Shown here one piece after another: positions 7,554-14,422 of a stretch of 18,148 nucleotides of DNA. Source of the DNA: an uncultured Collinsella sp. (GTDB lineage Bacteria; Actinomycetota; Coriobacteriia; Coriobacteriales; Coriobacteriaceae); the NCBI GenBank assembly GCA_958453935.1, contig CAUDZT010000045.1:1-18148 (forward strand), given 5' to 3'. Each line of letters opens with the position of its first letter. Within the stretch, counting starts at the first letter, position 1. Under the pieces are notes generated by a model. That model ran no database searches. It saw only the letters and a list, made by a program, of their open reading frames with translations, and had not been told where the DNA came from. The translations under genes and the position numbers were made by a program.

Positions 7554-7979
7554 TTACTCAGCAGCCTCGGTGGTCTCGGCCTCGGCAGCGGCCTCCTCGA
7601 CGGGAGCCTCTGCGGGAGCCTCGGCGGCCTGCTTGGCAGCCTCCTCGGCGAACTTAGCGGCACGCTTAGCCTTCTCGGCAGCCTTAGCCTCAGCGGCGGC
7701 CTTGCGAGCGGCCTCGGCCTCAGCAGCCTTGGCGGCCTTGGCAGCCTTGGCCTCCTCAGCCTTCTTGAGCTGGGCGGCAGCGGCGCCACCGAACTTGTCG
7801 GCGAAGCGCTGGACGCGTCCACCGGTGTCGACGAACTTCTGCTGGCCGGTGTAGAACGGGTGGCACTCGTTGCAAAGCTCAACCTTCATCTCGGACACGG
7901 TAGCGTGCGTCTTGAAGGTGTTGCCGCAGGAGCACGTCACCGTGCACTCGACATACTGGGGATGGATACCCTGCTTCAT
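7554..7979 (-). CDS. rpmE: Ribosomal protein bL31, zinc-binding form, with long low-complexity tail
   Basis: A 141-aa protein. The first 65 or so residues are a typical large-subunit L31: MKQGIHPQY start, zinc-ligand cysteines C16, C18, C36 and C39 (CSCGN and CNECHPFYTGQQKF), and the RVQRF motif. This is the C+ (zinc-binding) form. Residues from about 68 to 141 are an Ala/Lys/Glu-rich extension that shifts from basic (KAAKAAKAAEAEAARK) to strongly acidic at the end (EEAAAEAETTEAAE); ordinary L31 is about 65-90 aa. The extension looks helical and surface-exposed, and its role is unknown. ATG at 7979 follows a strong AAGGAG. The gene is monocistronic, with its own promoter, structured leader and terminator. 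Confidence 0.93.
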   Translation of the reverse strand: MKQGIHPQYVECTVTCSCGNTFKTHATVSEMKVELCNECHPFYTGQQKFVDTGGRVQRFADKFGGAAAAQLKKAEEAKAAKAAKAAEAEAARKAAAEAKAAEKAKRAAKFAEEAAKQAAEAPAEAPVEEAAAEAETTEAAE

Positions 7980-8057
7980 GGTAGGACTCCTTATTGGTCA
8001 GGCGCTGGTTACCGATCAGCGCATAAGGCGTCTTGGTTTCCGACCAAGACAACAAAC
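7980..8057 (-). ncRNA. Structured 5' leader of rpmE (candidate L31 autoregulatory leader)
   Basis: Between the predicted start of transcription and the rpmE start codon are two hairpins: a perfect 8-bp stem with 5-base loop (8030-8037 with 8043-8050) and a 6-bp stem (8003-8008 with 8017-8022) near the ribosome binding site. Ribosomal-protein genes often carry such leaders for feedback by their product, and L31 leader motifs, including one for Coriobacteria, have been proposed in the literature. Whether this one matches that motif needs a covariance-model search. Confidence 0.5.
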
Positions 8058-8063
8058 TCGGCT

Positions 8064-8092
8064 ATGGTACCACGGCGCCGCGTGTCCCACAA
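8064..8092 (-). promoter_or_regulatory. Sigma-70-type promoter of rpmE
   Basis: On the minus strand, -35 TTGTGG (8087-8092), a 17-base spacer and -10 TACCAT (8064-8069) place the transcription start near 8057, about 78 bases before the rpmE start codon. Confidence 0.65.
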
Positions 8093-8165
8093 AAGGTTCA
8101 CGGTCTTTTCGGAACGACACGAGCTGGACCTTAAATATCAACTTCATCCGAACACTCCCCCACAT

Positions 8166-9974
8166 TCATCTCTCGTATGTATCGAGGTATTCCTGCTTGA
8201 GCGTCTGCGAGGACGACTTGATCTTTTCCACGAGCGTGCCGGCCTCGATGAAGTAGAACGAGTTGGTAAGGTCTGCCAGGTCGTCGAGTAGATGGCTTGA
8301 AATGAGCACGCTGCGTCCCCGCGCCACCTCGCTGCGCATCGCGTCGCAGGAGGTTTTCCGCTTTCCCGGATCGAGGCCGTTCAGCGGTTCATCGAGGATG
8401 AGGTACGGGCAATCGGTCGCTATCGCCATGGCAAGCTTTACCTGCTGCTTCATTCCCGTCGAGAGTTTACGGGTCGGCTTGTCGAGATATGGGGAGATTC
8501 CGAGGGAGTCGCAGAGCGAGTCGATGTCGGCGGCCGATTTCCACGCCTCCCTAACGAAAGCAAGGTGCTCGATGGCCGATAGCGTGGGATAGAGATCCGC
8601 GCCGCCTGAAGAGCTCAGGTAGACGAGTTCTGCAAATTCGGCTGATCGACGTTGGCAGATTCCGTCTGCCGCCAGGCTTCCCGAGCGGATGCGGGTGGGA
8701 AATTGGCCCGACAGCGCTTCAAGAAGGGTGGTTTTCCCCGAGCCGTTGGGAGCAACGAGGCCCGCCGCCGTTCCCGGGCTCAGGAAAAGCGACCCGATTG
8801 AAAGTATCGTCGTGCTTCCGTATCCCACGCTCGCGTCCAGAAGCTCGAGCCCATGGTGCTTTTTCGCGGGTCCAGGCTGTTTGGGGGAACGTGTCGCAAC
8901 GGCGCCGACCGCAAAAAAGACCGCGACGTATGCCAGGGCCACGGCAAGCATCGATGCGCTGCCTGAACCGGAGCCAATGAATTCTGTCGGGAAGCATCCT
9001 ACGTAGCCCGTGGCCTCGATAGGCGAGAACACGGCCAGCGGCAGGAGCCCGAGCACGGCATTATGCCCTAGTGCCGAATCGGACAATAACGGGAATGCCG
9101 GGGCCGCGACAAGCAGCGCGGAGGCAAGGGGGCCTGCGAGGACGCGCCTCGTTGCGGTCGATAGGACGGCGGAGCAAACGGATATCAAGGTTCCGCCCGC
9201 AAGCAGCGCGAGAAGCAGGGCTGTGAAGACGTTTCCCGCGGTCGTGGTGGTAAGCGCGCCGTCATGGAAGAAGGCGATCGGGTACCCAATTTGCCCGAAG
9301 CCGTTTAGGGCCAAGGCGTAAATGCCCCCGGGTGCAAGGCCGGCGAGGAGCATCGCGGTCCCCGCGGCGATTATCGAAAACACGATCTGGATAAGGCGCC
9401 GGAATTTGGGCACGGGCGCCTTTGCCGCCAGGGTCCCGGGCCTTGTGGCGCCGAGCACGAGTATCGACGAGAGAAGGAAGGGGATGAAGGGAAGGAAAGA
9501 CGGCACCGCGGCAATGGCGTAAGGCAGGAAGGAAAGGAATGGCAGGTCGCTTGCGGAGGCCGGGATATCCGTGATGCCGGAACTGCTCAGGGCACGGCAA
9601 TATGCGAGCTCCGCGTCATTGGTCTCTCGGTCTCCCACGATGGATCCGGATTGGAAGCCTTCGTCCATGAGCGCGTAGTAGCTCTCGGCAGAATCGAGAA
9701 AGGCGGCGTCGGTTTGAGCGGCAAGGGCGGCGTTCGCGTATCTTGCAAGCTCCGCGTCAGCTTGCTGCTCTGGCGATAGGTCTATGCCGTTGGCTTGGGG
9801 TGCGCGCGTATTGAATGCGTCGACAAAGCCCTGCATGCCCTGCTTCATAAAGAAGGGGCCGTAAATGGGTGAATTGAACGCAATGGGGATGGAGAAGGCT
9901 GCGGCAAGAACGAGCGTAGAGATCCATACGGCCCTGTCTCTTAGGATTAGTTTGAGAAGAAGTCGACAGTACAT
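8166..9974 (-). CDS. ABC transporter half-molecule: ABC-2-like permease fused to ATPase
   Basis: A 602-aa protein. The N-terminal membrane part (about 1-362) has one hydrophobic segment (15-33), a long polar, probably extracytoplasmic region (about 35-145), and then five or so further segments. The C-terminal ATPase (about 376-602) has Walker A APNGSGKTT (408-416, first Gly replaced by Ala), signature LSTGMKQQ (504-511), Walker B YLILDEP (524-530) and switch His 561. The Q-loop glutamine is not evident (YLSSSGGADLYP). The permease carries LNGFGQIGYPI (223-233), matching both halves of the neighbouring 740-aa permease. As permease and ATPase are joined, a homodimer would be a complete transporter. 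It lies 153 bases after the stand-alone ATPase and may use its own promoter. Likely roles are peptide export or immunity; substrate unknown. Confidence 0.85.
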   Translation of the reverse strand: MYCRLLLKLILRDRAVWISTLVLAAAFSIPIAFNSPIYGPFFMKQGMQGFVDAFNTRAPQANGIDLSPEQQADAELARYANAALAAQTDAAFLDSAESYYALMDEGFQSGSIVGDRETNDAELAYCRALSSSGITDIPASASDLPFLSFLPYAIAAVPSFLPFIPFLLSSILVLGATRPGTLAAKAPVPKFRRLIQIVFSIIAAGTAMLLAGLAPGGIYALALNGFGQIGYPIAFFHDGALTTTTAGNVFTALLLALLAGGTLISVCSAVLSTATRRVLAGPLASALLVAAPAFPLLSDSALGHNAVLGLLPLAVFSPIEATGYVGCFPTEFIGSGSGSASMLAVALAYVAVFFAVGAVATRSPKQPGPAKKHHGLELLDASVGYGSTTILSIGSLFLSPGTAAGLVAPNGSGKTTLLEALSGQFPTRIRSGSLAADGICQRRSAEFAELVYLSSSGGADLYPTLSAIEHLAFVREAWKSAADIDSLCDSLGISPYLDKPTRKLSTGMKQQVKLAMAIATDCPYLILDEPLNGLDPGKRKTSCDAMRSEVARGRSVLISSHLLDDLADLTNSFYFIEAGTLVEKIKSSSQTLKQEYLDTYER

Positions 9975-10127
9975 TCAGAAGCACCTACATTTCCCAAAGC
10001 ATCGTTAGATTAATAATGACAGACCGAATGAAGATGCGTGCGACGGGGGCGAGGCGAATGGCTGAGCGGTATCGATATGCGGGTTCAACGGTATTATGTT
10101 GACCACATAGATTTTTAACTTGCATTT
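9975..10127 (-). promoter_or_regulatory. AT-rich spacer with possible promoter for the fused ABC gene
   Basis: The stretch is richer in A/T than its surroundings. On the minus strand it contains CATAATAC preceded by GTTAAA at 17 bases from TAATAC, and an imperfect inverted repeat GTCAAC...GTTGAAC overlapping it (about 10084-10104). The -35 is weak. No gene is seen here and no strong terminator follows the upstream ATPase gene, so read-through is also possible. Confidence 0.3.
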
Positions 10128-10877
10128 CTACCCGCCCTTTTCGTAGAGTCGCCGATACGTGCTTAGCGCACCCTCGGCGCGTCCGGCAGGCTTTGCGAAA
10201 TGGGATCCAGGAGACTTCGGCGCAGCATCATCTTGCGGAATGCTTCTAATGAGCCTCCCATCCTTCAAAAACAGAATCTCATCGCACAGCCTATCGACCG
10301 AATCCAAGATGTGGGATGACATGATGATGCACGTACCAGAATCGGCCAGCTTCCTGAGAATCTCGGAATGCAAGTCCACCCTGCTGGGGTCGAGCGCGTT
10401 CATGGGCTCATCTAATAGAAGGTACCGCGCGCCCGTCGCATACGCAATCGCCAGGGTAAGCTGTTGCTTCATGCCCTGGCTCAGAGTGCGGATCCTCATC
10501 TTCGCGAACTCGCCTATCTGCGTTTGTTCCACTATCTCTTCGATATCGCGAGCATGCGGCCACATATCGCAAACCATCTTGAGGTGATCTTCCGCACGCA
10601 ATCCGGGATACAGCAGCGTCCCCTCACCAGGTGCATAGAAGATCATAGAACGGACCTCTCTCGCACCCGTACCCTGCACCTCATCCAGAACGATGCTCCC
10701 GTCCACGCGAGGACCCGGCAAACCTGCCATCGCACGCAGCAACGTCGTCTTTCCATGCCCGTTCGGAGCGACGAGACCGTAGACCGTACCCGGGGCAAAC
10801 TCAGCGTTCACCGAATCTACGAGCACCTTCTTTCCATAAGAGATCGTCAGCGTTTGAAGGTCAATCATCGAGATCAT
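10128..10877 (-). CDS. ABC transporter ATP-binding protein, bacteriocin export/immunity type
   Basis: A 249-aa stand-alone nucleotide-binding subunit, cytoplasmic and membrane-associated. Motifs: Walker A APNGHGKTT (37-45, with Ala in place of the usual first Gly), signature LSQGMKQQ (132-139), Walker B YLLLDEP (152-158), D-loop ALDP and switch His 189 in SSHILDS. Position by position it resembles the ATPase half of the 602-aa fusion (GLVAPNGxGKTTLL; LSxGMKQQ). The ATG at 10877 overlaps the permease stop in the ATGA arrangement typical of coupled ABC subunits. ATG at 10868 is an alternative with better spacing from AAAGGGG. It very probably energises the 740-aa permease. Confidence 0.88.
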   Translation of the reverse strand: MISMIDLQTLTISYGKKVLVDSVNAEFAPGTVYGLVAPNGHGKTTLLRAMAGLPGPRVDGSIVLDEVQGTGAREVRSMIFYAPGEGTLLYPGLRAEDHLKMVCDMWPHARDIEEIVEQTQIGEFAKMRIRTLSQGMKQQLTLAIAYATGARYLLLDEPMNALDPSRVDLHSEILRKLADSGTCIIMSSHILDSVDRLCDEILFLKDGRLIRSIPQDDAAPKSPGSHFAKPAGRAEGALSTYRRLYEKGG

Positions 10878-13096
10878 CCCCTTTCGATCTTTGGAACACT
10901 CAGGCGCACCATCAACGGAGATACGGCGCCCAAGACCGCCAGCAGAGCGCCCGATGCGCCGACGACCTCTCCAAAAGGCATCGCGTTCGTCCCTCGCCCA
11001 AGGAACCCAATCGTCCCCACCTGGGAAGCGGGATCAAACGAGGCGAATGGAGCCAGCAGAGCGACGCCCATGCCCACGCTTTCAACATGAGCGCTCAACG
11101 AACCCAACACCAAGAGAACCGCGCAAACCATTCCGGTGACAACGGGGTTGCGGCTAATCGCTGCTGTCAACGCAGCGACGACGGAAATCACGCCGTATGC
11201 CATGACCAGCAACGGAATACTGCACAACACCGCCTCCCCCACCATGGACGTTGTCGAAGCTCCCGCCCGAATGAGAGCGACGGGATACTCCGATCCACCC
11301 GCACCGTTCTTAATCACGGACACAACGACAGCGGGAACCATCGACACCAAAAGCAGCACCAAGCCAAGCAGGAGAGCCAGCGCAACAGCCGTCAGAAAAC
11401 GCACATGCGCTGTTGCGGGGATCTGGAGAACCAGAAGGGAACGACACTGCAGGTGGGTGCACGCGAGCGATGTGACAACCACGGGCAACAGCAAAAATAA
11501 GGAGGGAAGCGCTGCCTGGAGATACGAAAGGAGGATTAATGGGGGCATCTTCGTACTTAACTCGTAAACCTTGGGGTCCGGCAAGCTCGCGATCGACTCA
11601 AGCAGAAGGGCGCGCGCCTCCGCACGAGAAGGAGTCTCCGGCTCGATTCCGATCGATTGCAGGAGAGTCGCATCTGCCGCGCCCAGCTCACCTCGAGCGC
11701 GCTCGTACGTCGCAAGGCTTCGAAACCCCTCCGCAGGCATAGGCGCGTACACGAAACCCGAAAGAGCATCCCGCATGTCTTCCAGGGCCGCTTTGCCCTC
11801 GACGTCCATATTCGCAGCGTTCTGCTCTAGATACCGATCTATTGAACGGAGCTCCCCATCCCTATACCGAACAGCGGAAACGTTATCGGCGTCAGGAAAC
11901 ATCTCGACCAGAGCCGGGGCCAGCATCGTCGCCGACATTGCAATCGCGCATACGGCGAGGGTAGGAGAACGCAGGAGCAGTTTCCCCATCGTTCTTACGT
12001 ATGCAACGGCGGAGGCACAAGCGCTCGAACGAGTTGCCGTTCTCGATGCAGCGAAGGAACCTCTCTCAAGACAAATCGGGGATATCGGGCGCGCGCAGCC
12101 GCTCTTTCCAGCAACGCAAAGCAGGCTAATTGCCAGCACCTCGATCCCGATTGCGCATACGAGGGCAATCGCGCCACGCTCGAAGCAAAGTCCAGGCAGA
12201 TTCACTATCTGCGTTGTCGGGTACGGGCTATAGGCGCCGACGGTCAACTCAGTGTTCGCATACGTAAGGGGATTCAACAGGGCGAACTCACGTAAAGCGA
12301 TGGATCTTCCGTAATACCCGGGAACCATCGTCACCCCCATCAGGGCACATACGAACACGATTCCAAGCGTAGGGTTATTGGCAATCTTCACGGCAAGGTG
12401 AACGACAAGCGAGATGAACGCTGCCACCAAGAATTGCAAGATGGCCGTCTGCGCGAACACCAGCCAAGCCGGTTTGATAACCGGAGTCGCATATTGAATG
12501 TAGCCTATCGGATAGAACGGCGAGCCCGGGCCATTCTTCACAAGCGCGGCGATTATCCCTGGAAGATTGATGGCGAGGACGGCAAGCATTGCAAAAACAC
12601 TCGCCCATACGCTCGATGCAACAAGTCTACCCAGCTCGCCCATCGGTGCCTGGATGATGAGCTTTTCACGTTTGTTAAGACGTGCGGCAAGGAACGAGAC
12701 GGCAACGGCCGTTGCGACCCATAGCAAGTACTCCTTCGATCCGTCATAATAGGTGTACTCTCCATCCGATATCTGCAGAAACGGAAGTAGGGGAGAGAGC
12801 GGTGCCAAGATAAGACGTCCCGCGGCAAGAGGGTACAGAAGCGCGGGCATGCTTGATGAAGAGGTATAGACACCGTCCTCCCCCGCATTCACAAGCGCAT
12901 CCGCATAGGATGCTGACAATTCCTGCTCAACACGGGTTATTCCCGACTCGAGGTATTCGACCCGTCCGTCGATGCCAGCCGCGCTCCTGAAGACGGGCAG
13001 AGCACAAAGAACCATCAACGCAACAACGACAACACAGAGCGACCTGGAGGAGAGAAGCGACCTAAAGATCGCCTTCGAGATTTTGAGCATATTCAT
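10874..13096 (-). CDS. Internally duplicated ABC-2-like permease of the peptide-associated transporter
   Basis: A 740-aa polytopic membrane protein made of two homologous halves. Half one (about 1-335) has a first hydrophobic segment at 19-36, a mainly polar region to about 120, then a membrane block with KNGPGSPFYPI (187-197) and ALLNPLTYANTE. Half two (about 360-740) repeats this: hydrophobic 378-396, polar 400-515, membrane block with KNGAGGSEYPV (596-606) and ASFDPASQVGT. One chain would thus supply both membrane halves for an ATPase dimer. Start 13096 (MNMLKISK) is preferred over upstream in-frame ATGs at 13114 and 13162, which lack ribosome binding sites; 13162 would also place a strong hairpin inside the coding region. 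Size, repeat design and position after a small secreted peptide recall the putative immunity membrane proteins of lactococcin-972-type clusters. Substrate is inferred only. Confidence 0.82.
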   Translation of the reverse strand: MNMLKISKAIFRSLLSSRSLCVVVVALMVLCALPVFRSAAGIDGRVEYLESGITRVEQELSASYADALVNAGEDGVYTSSSSMPALLYPLAAGRLILAPLSPLLPFLQISDGEYTYYDGSKEYLLWVATAVAVSFLAARLNKREKLIIQAPMGELGRLVASSVWASVFAMLAVLAINLPGIIAALVKNGPGSPFYPIGYIQYATPVIKPAWLVFAQTAILQFLVAAFISLVVHLAVKIANNPTLGIVFVCALMGVTMVPGYYGRSIALREFALLNPLTYANTELTVGAYSPYPTTQIVNLPGLCFERGAIALVCAIGIEVLAISLLCVAGKSGCARPISPICLERGSFAASRTATRSSACASAVAYVRTMGKLLLRSPTLAVCAIAMSATMLAPALVEMFPDADNVSAVRYRDGELRSIDRYLEQNAANMDVEGKAALEDMRDALSGFVYAPMPAEGFRSLATYERARGELGAADATLLQSIGIEPETPSRAEARALLLESIASLPDPKVYELSTKMPPLILLSYLQAALPSLFLLLPVVVTSLACTHLQCRSLLVLQIPATAHVRFLTAVALALLLGLVLLLVSMVPAVVVSVIKNGAGGSEYPVALIRAGASTTSMVGEAVLCSIPLLVMAYGVISVVAALTAAISRNPVVTGMVCAVLLVLGSLSAHVESVGMGVALLAPFASFDPASQVGTIGFLGRGTNAMPFGEVVGASGALLAVLGAVSPLMVRLSVPKIERG

Positions 13097-13126
13097 CGCC
13101 AACCTTAACCTCATCCAGTCGGAACA

Positions 13127-13155
13127 GAGGGGCCGAACAAAATGCTCGGCCCTTC
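13127..13155 (-). terminator. Terminator-like hairpin between peptide and permease genes
   Basis: A perfect 7-bp GC-rich stem (13130-13136 with 13146-13152), extendable to 10 pairs with one wobble, sits 7 bases after the peptide stop codon. The minus strand after it lacks a T run (CTCTGTTCC), so partial attenuation or mRNA protection is more likely than full termination. This would let the peptide be made in excess over the transporter. Confidence 0.5.
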
Positions 13156-13162
13156 CTCGCAT

Positions 13163-13528
13163 CTAGTAGGTGCTATAGACAAATTGCCATTTATCAGTTG
13201 TGCCAAGAACACCACAGGAGCACATTGCAGCGAGGCGGGATTCCCTATGATGCGCGGATCGGCGATAGCCATTTCGGTAGGAGATCGTCTTGTAAGAGAT
13301 GTTGAACATCGAGATGCTGTGCCCGCTTACGCCGCGAGGACAGCTGTAGCTCCAGTAGGTATCGACGACGTCGTCCGTATACCCGAGGGGCTCAACGAGG
13401 GCACACTGGCTGCTCTCCTGGGAAGGAGGCATCGGGGTATCCGCAAAAGCGGGGGCTCCCGGCAGCAACAGACAAAGAGCGAGGCCGAGGAAAACCAAGA
13501 GCTTACACGACTTAACAGTACTGAACAT
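13163..13528 (-). CDS. Small secreted peptide precursor, lactococcin-972-like (candidate bacteriocin)
   Basis: A 121-aa precursor. Residues 1-29 form a classic Sec signal peptide: basic MFSTVKSCK, hydrophobic core LLVFLGLALCLLL, and cleavage after PAFA, leaving about 92 residues starting DTPMPPS. The mature part has four cysteines (QCALV, YSCPRG, CSCG), is rich in Tyr and Ser, and runs WSY ... SISMFNISYKTISYRNG ... RRS ... AAM ... FVYSTY. The spacing of the Trp-x-Tyr start, central TISYRNG-like stretch and aromatic end recalls lactococcin 972, a Sec-exported bacteriocin of about 66 mature residues usually followed by a large membrane protein and an ATPase, as here. The cysteines are unusual for that family. 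ATG 13528 is chosen over TTG 13540 because GGAG sits six bases before it. It could instead be an unrelated secreted ligand. Confidence 0.6.
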   Translation of the reverse strand: MFSTVKSCKLLVFLGLALCLLLPGAPAFADTPMPPSQESSQCALVEPLGYTDDVVDTYWSYSCPRGVSGHSISMFNISYKTISYRNGYRRSAHHRESRLAAMCSCGVLGTTDKWQFVYSTY

Positions 13529-13531
13529 AAT

Positions 13532-13548
13532 CCTCTCCAATCTAGAGG
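13532..13548 (-). promoter_or_regulatory. Hairpin covering the ribosome binding site of the peptide gene
   Basis: On the minus strand CCTCT (13544-13548) pairs with AGAGG (13532-13536) around a 7-base loop. AGAGG is part of the GGAGAGG ribosome binding site, so the hairpin could limit translation of the peptide until opened. The stem is short (5 bp). Confidence 0.35.
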
Positions 13549-13560
13549 GGTTTCGGTTGC

Positions 13561-13611
13561 AGTATGCTGTGATTACTTGCCGGCAAAGTCAATTTAACAT
13601 AAACTGTTAAA
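13561..13611. promoter_or_regulatory. Divergent promoter/operator between peptide cassette and DUF2975-XRE pair
   Basis: For the plus-strand genes, -35 TTGCCG (13577-13582), a 17-base spacer and -10 TAAACT (13600-13605) form a reasonable promoter. A perfect 7-5-7 inverted repeat, TTTAACA-TAAAC-TGTTAAA (13593-13611), covers the -10, and a 10-bp palindrome TTGCCGGCAA (13577-13586) covers the -35. For the minus-strand cassette a good -35 TTGACT lies at 13587-13592, but the best -10 (CATACT) is 20 bases away, so that promoter is less sure. The XRE protein encoded at 14171-14422 is the obvious candidate to bind here. Confidence 0.55.
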
Positions 13612-13648
13612 AAGTAACCTGAGTTTTTTAAATTCTTCGGAGGTTATT

Positions 13649-14161
13649 ATGAGTTCCGACAATCGCACTCCCCGGCTTCATTCCTTCCGCATCGCATGTG
13701 CGATAGCCTCTGCGACCCTTTGCGCCACCGCCATCGCACAAGTGGCGTTCTCCTTAAAGCCAGCAATCGAAGTGCTCGACAACCCTGTAATTGCAGACTC
13801 CCCCGCGTATCCAGCCCTTGCGATCTCGACATTGGTCCCTGCCGTCATCGGTATCGCTACGACCATCCTCAGCGCCGTTCTCGTGTGGACGATCAAGAGC
13901 GGAGACCCCTTCAAGAAAGGGTCTGCGACATGCTTGAAGGTGCTCGGCATTCTCTTCGTTGTTCAAGCTGCCACCAGCCTCTACGCCGGCTCACTCAAAA
14001 CCTCCGTTTCGATGTTTGGCGGCGAGGGGGCCGTCGGCGCCCAAGAGATCGCTTCATCATTCGATTGGACCTCTCTGGTTCTCGGCATCGTCCTGTTCAT
14101 GCTTTCCCAGCTCTTCTTGTACGCCCGAGAGCTGTACCTCGACTCCGACGAGATTGCGTAA
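13649..14161 (+). CDS. DUF2975 family membrane protein
   Basis: A 170-aa protein with four predicted membrane segments (about residues 12-35, 52-78, 92-113 and 140-160) and short loops, matching the DUF2975 family, which has no established function. The start follows GGAGG at five bases. The XRE regulator begins 9 bases after its stop, forming the membrane-protein/YozG-like pair often found together. That pairing suggests the membrane protein senses an envelope signal or controls the regulator. It is transcribed away from the peptide-transporter genes, with the shared spacer as promoter. Confidence 0.85.
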   Translation: MSSDNRTPRLHSFRIACAIASATLCATAIAQVAFSLKPAIEVLDNPVIADSPAYPALAISTLVPAVIGIATTILSAVLVWTIKSGDPFKKGSATCLKVLGILFVVQAATSLYAGSLKTSVSMFGGEGAVGAQEIASSFDWTSLVLGIVLFMLSQLFLYARELYLDSDEIA

Positions 14162-14170
14162 GGAAACGCC

Positions 14171-14422
14171 ATGCCCGTAATTGTTCGCCTCGACAAGATC
14201 ATGGCCGAGCGAAAGATTTCCTCGAACGAACTTGCCGAAAGGATTGGAACCACGCCCGTGAACCTGTCCCGTATTAAAAAAGGGCATATTCGCGGCATTC
14301 GCTTCAACACACTCGAGCAGCTATGCCTCGCCCTTCGTTGCCAACCCGGAGACCTTCTCGAAGTCATGAGCGAAGAGGATGCCCGAAAGGAGTTCGGACT
14401 CGATTGGTCCGCCGAGGATTAG
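14171..14422 (+). CDS. XRE (Cro/C1, YozG-like) transcriptional regulator
   Basis: An 83-aa single-domain DNA-binding protein. The helix-turn-helix spans about residues 14-60, with SSNELAERIGTTPVNLSRIKKG as the core followed by IRFNTLEQLCLALRCQPGDLLE, a near-signature ending of the YozG-type family. AAGGA sits six bases before the ATG. It very probably acts as a dimer on an operator nearby, the best candidate being the inverted repeat at 13593-13611. The last codons (WSAED, stop at 14420-14422) abut an integrase remnant in the same frame, so the natural C-terminus may have been altered when the integrase was truncated. Confidence 0.9.
   Translation: MPVIVRLDKIMAERKISSNELAERIGTTPVNLSRIKKGHIRGIRFNTLEQLCLALRCQPGDLLEVMSEEDARKEFGLDWSAED

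Noticed and set aside
13097..13162. N-terminal extension of the permease starting at ATG 13162
   Set aside because: No ribosome binding site precedes it, the added residues are not membrane-like, and it would place a strong hairpin within the coding region.
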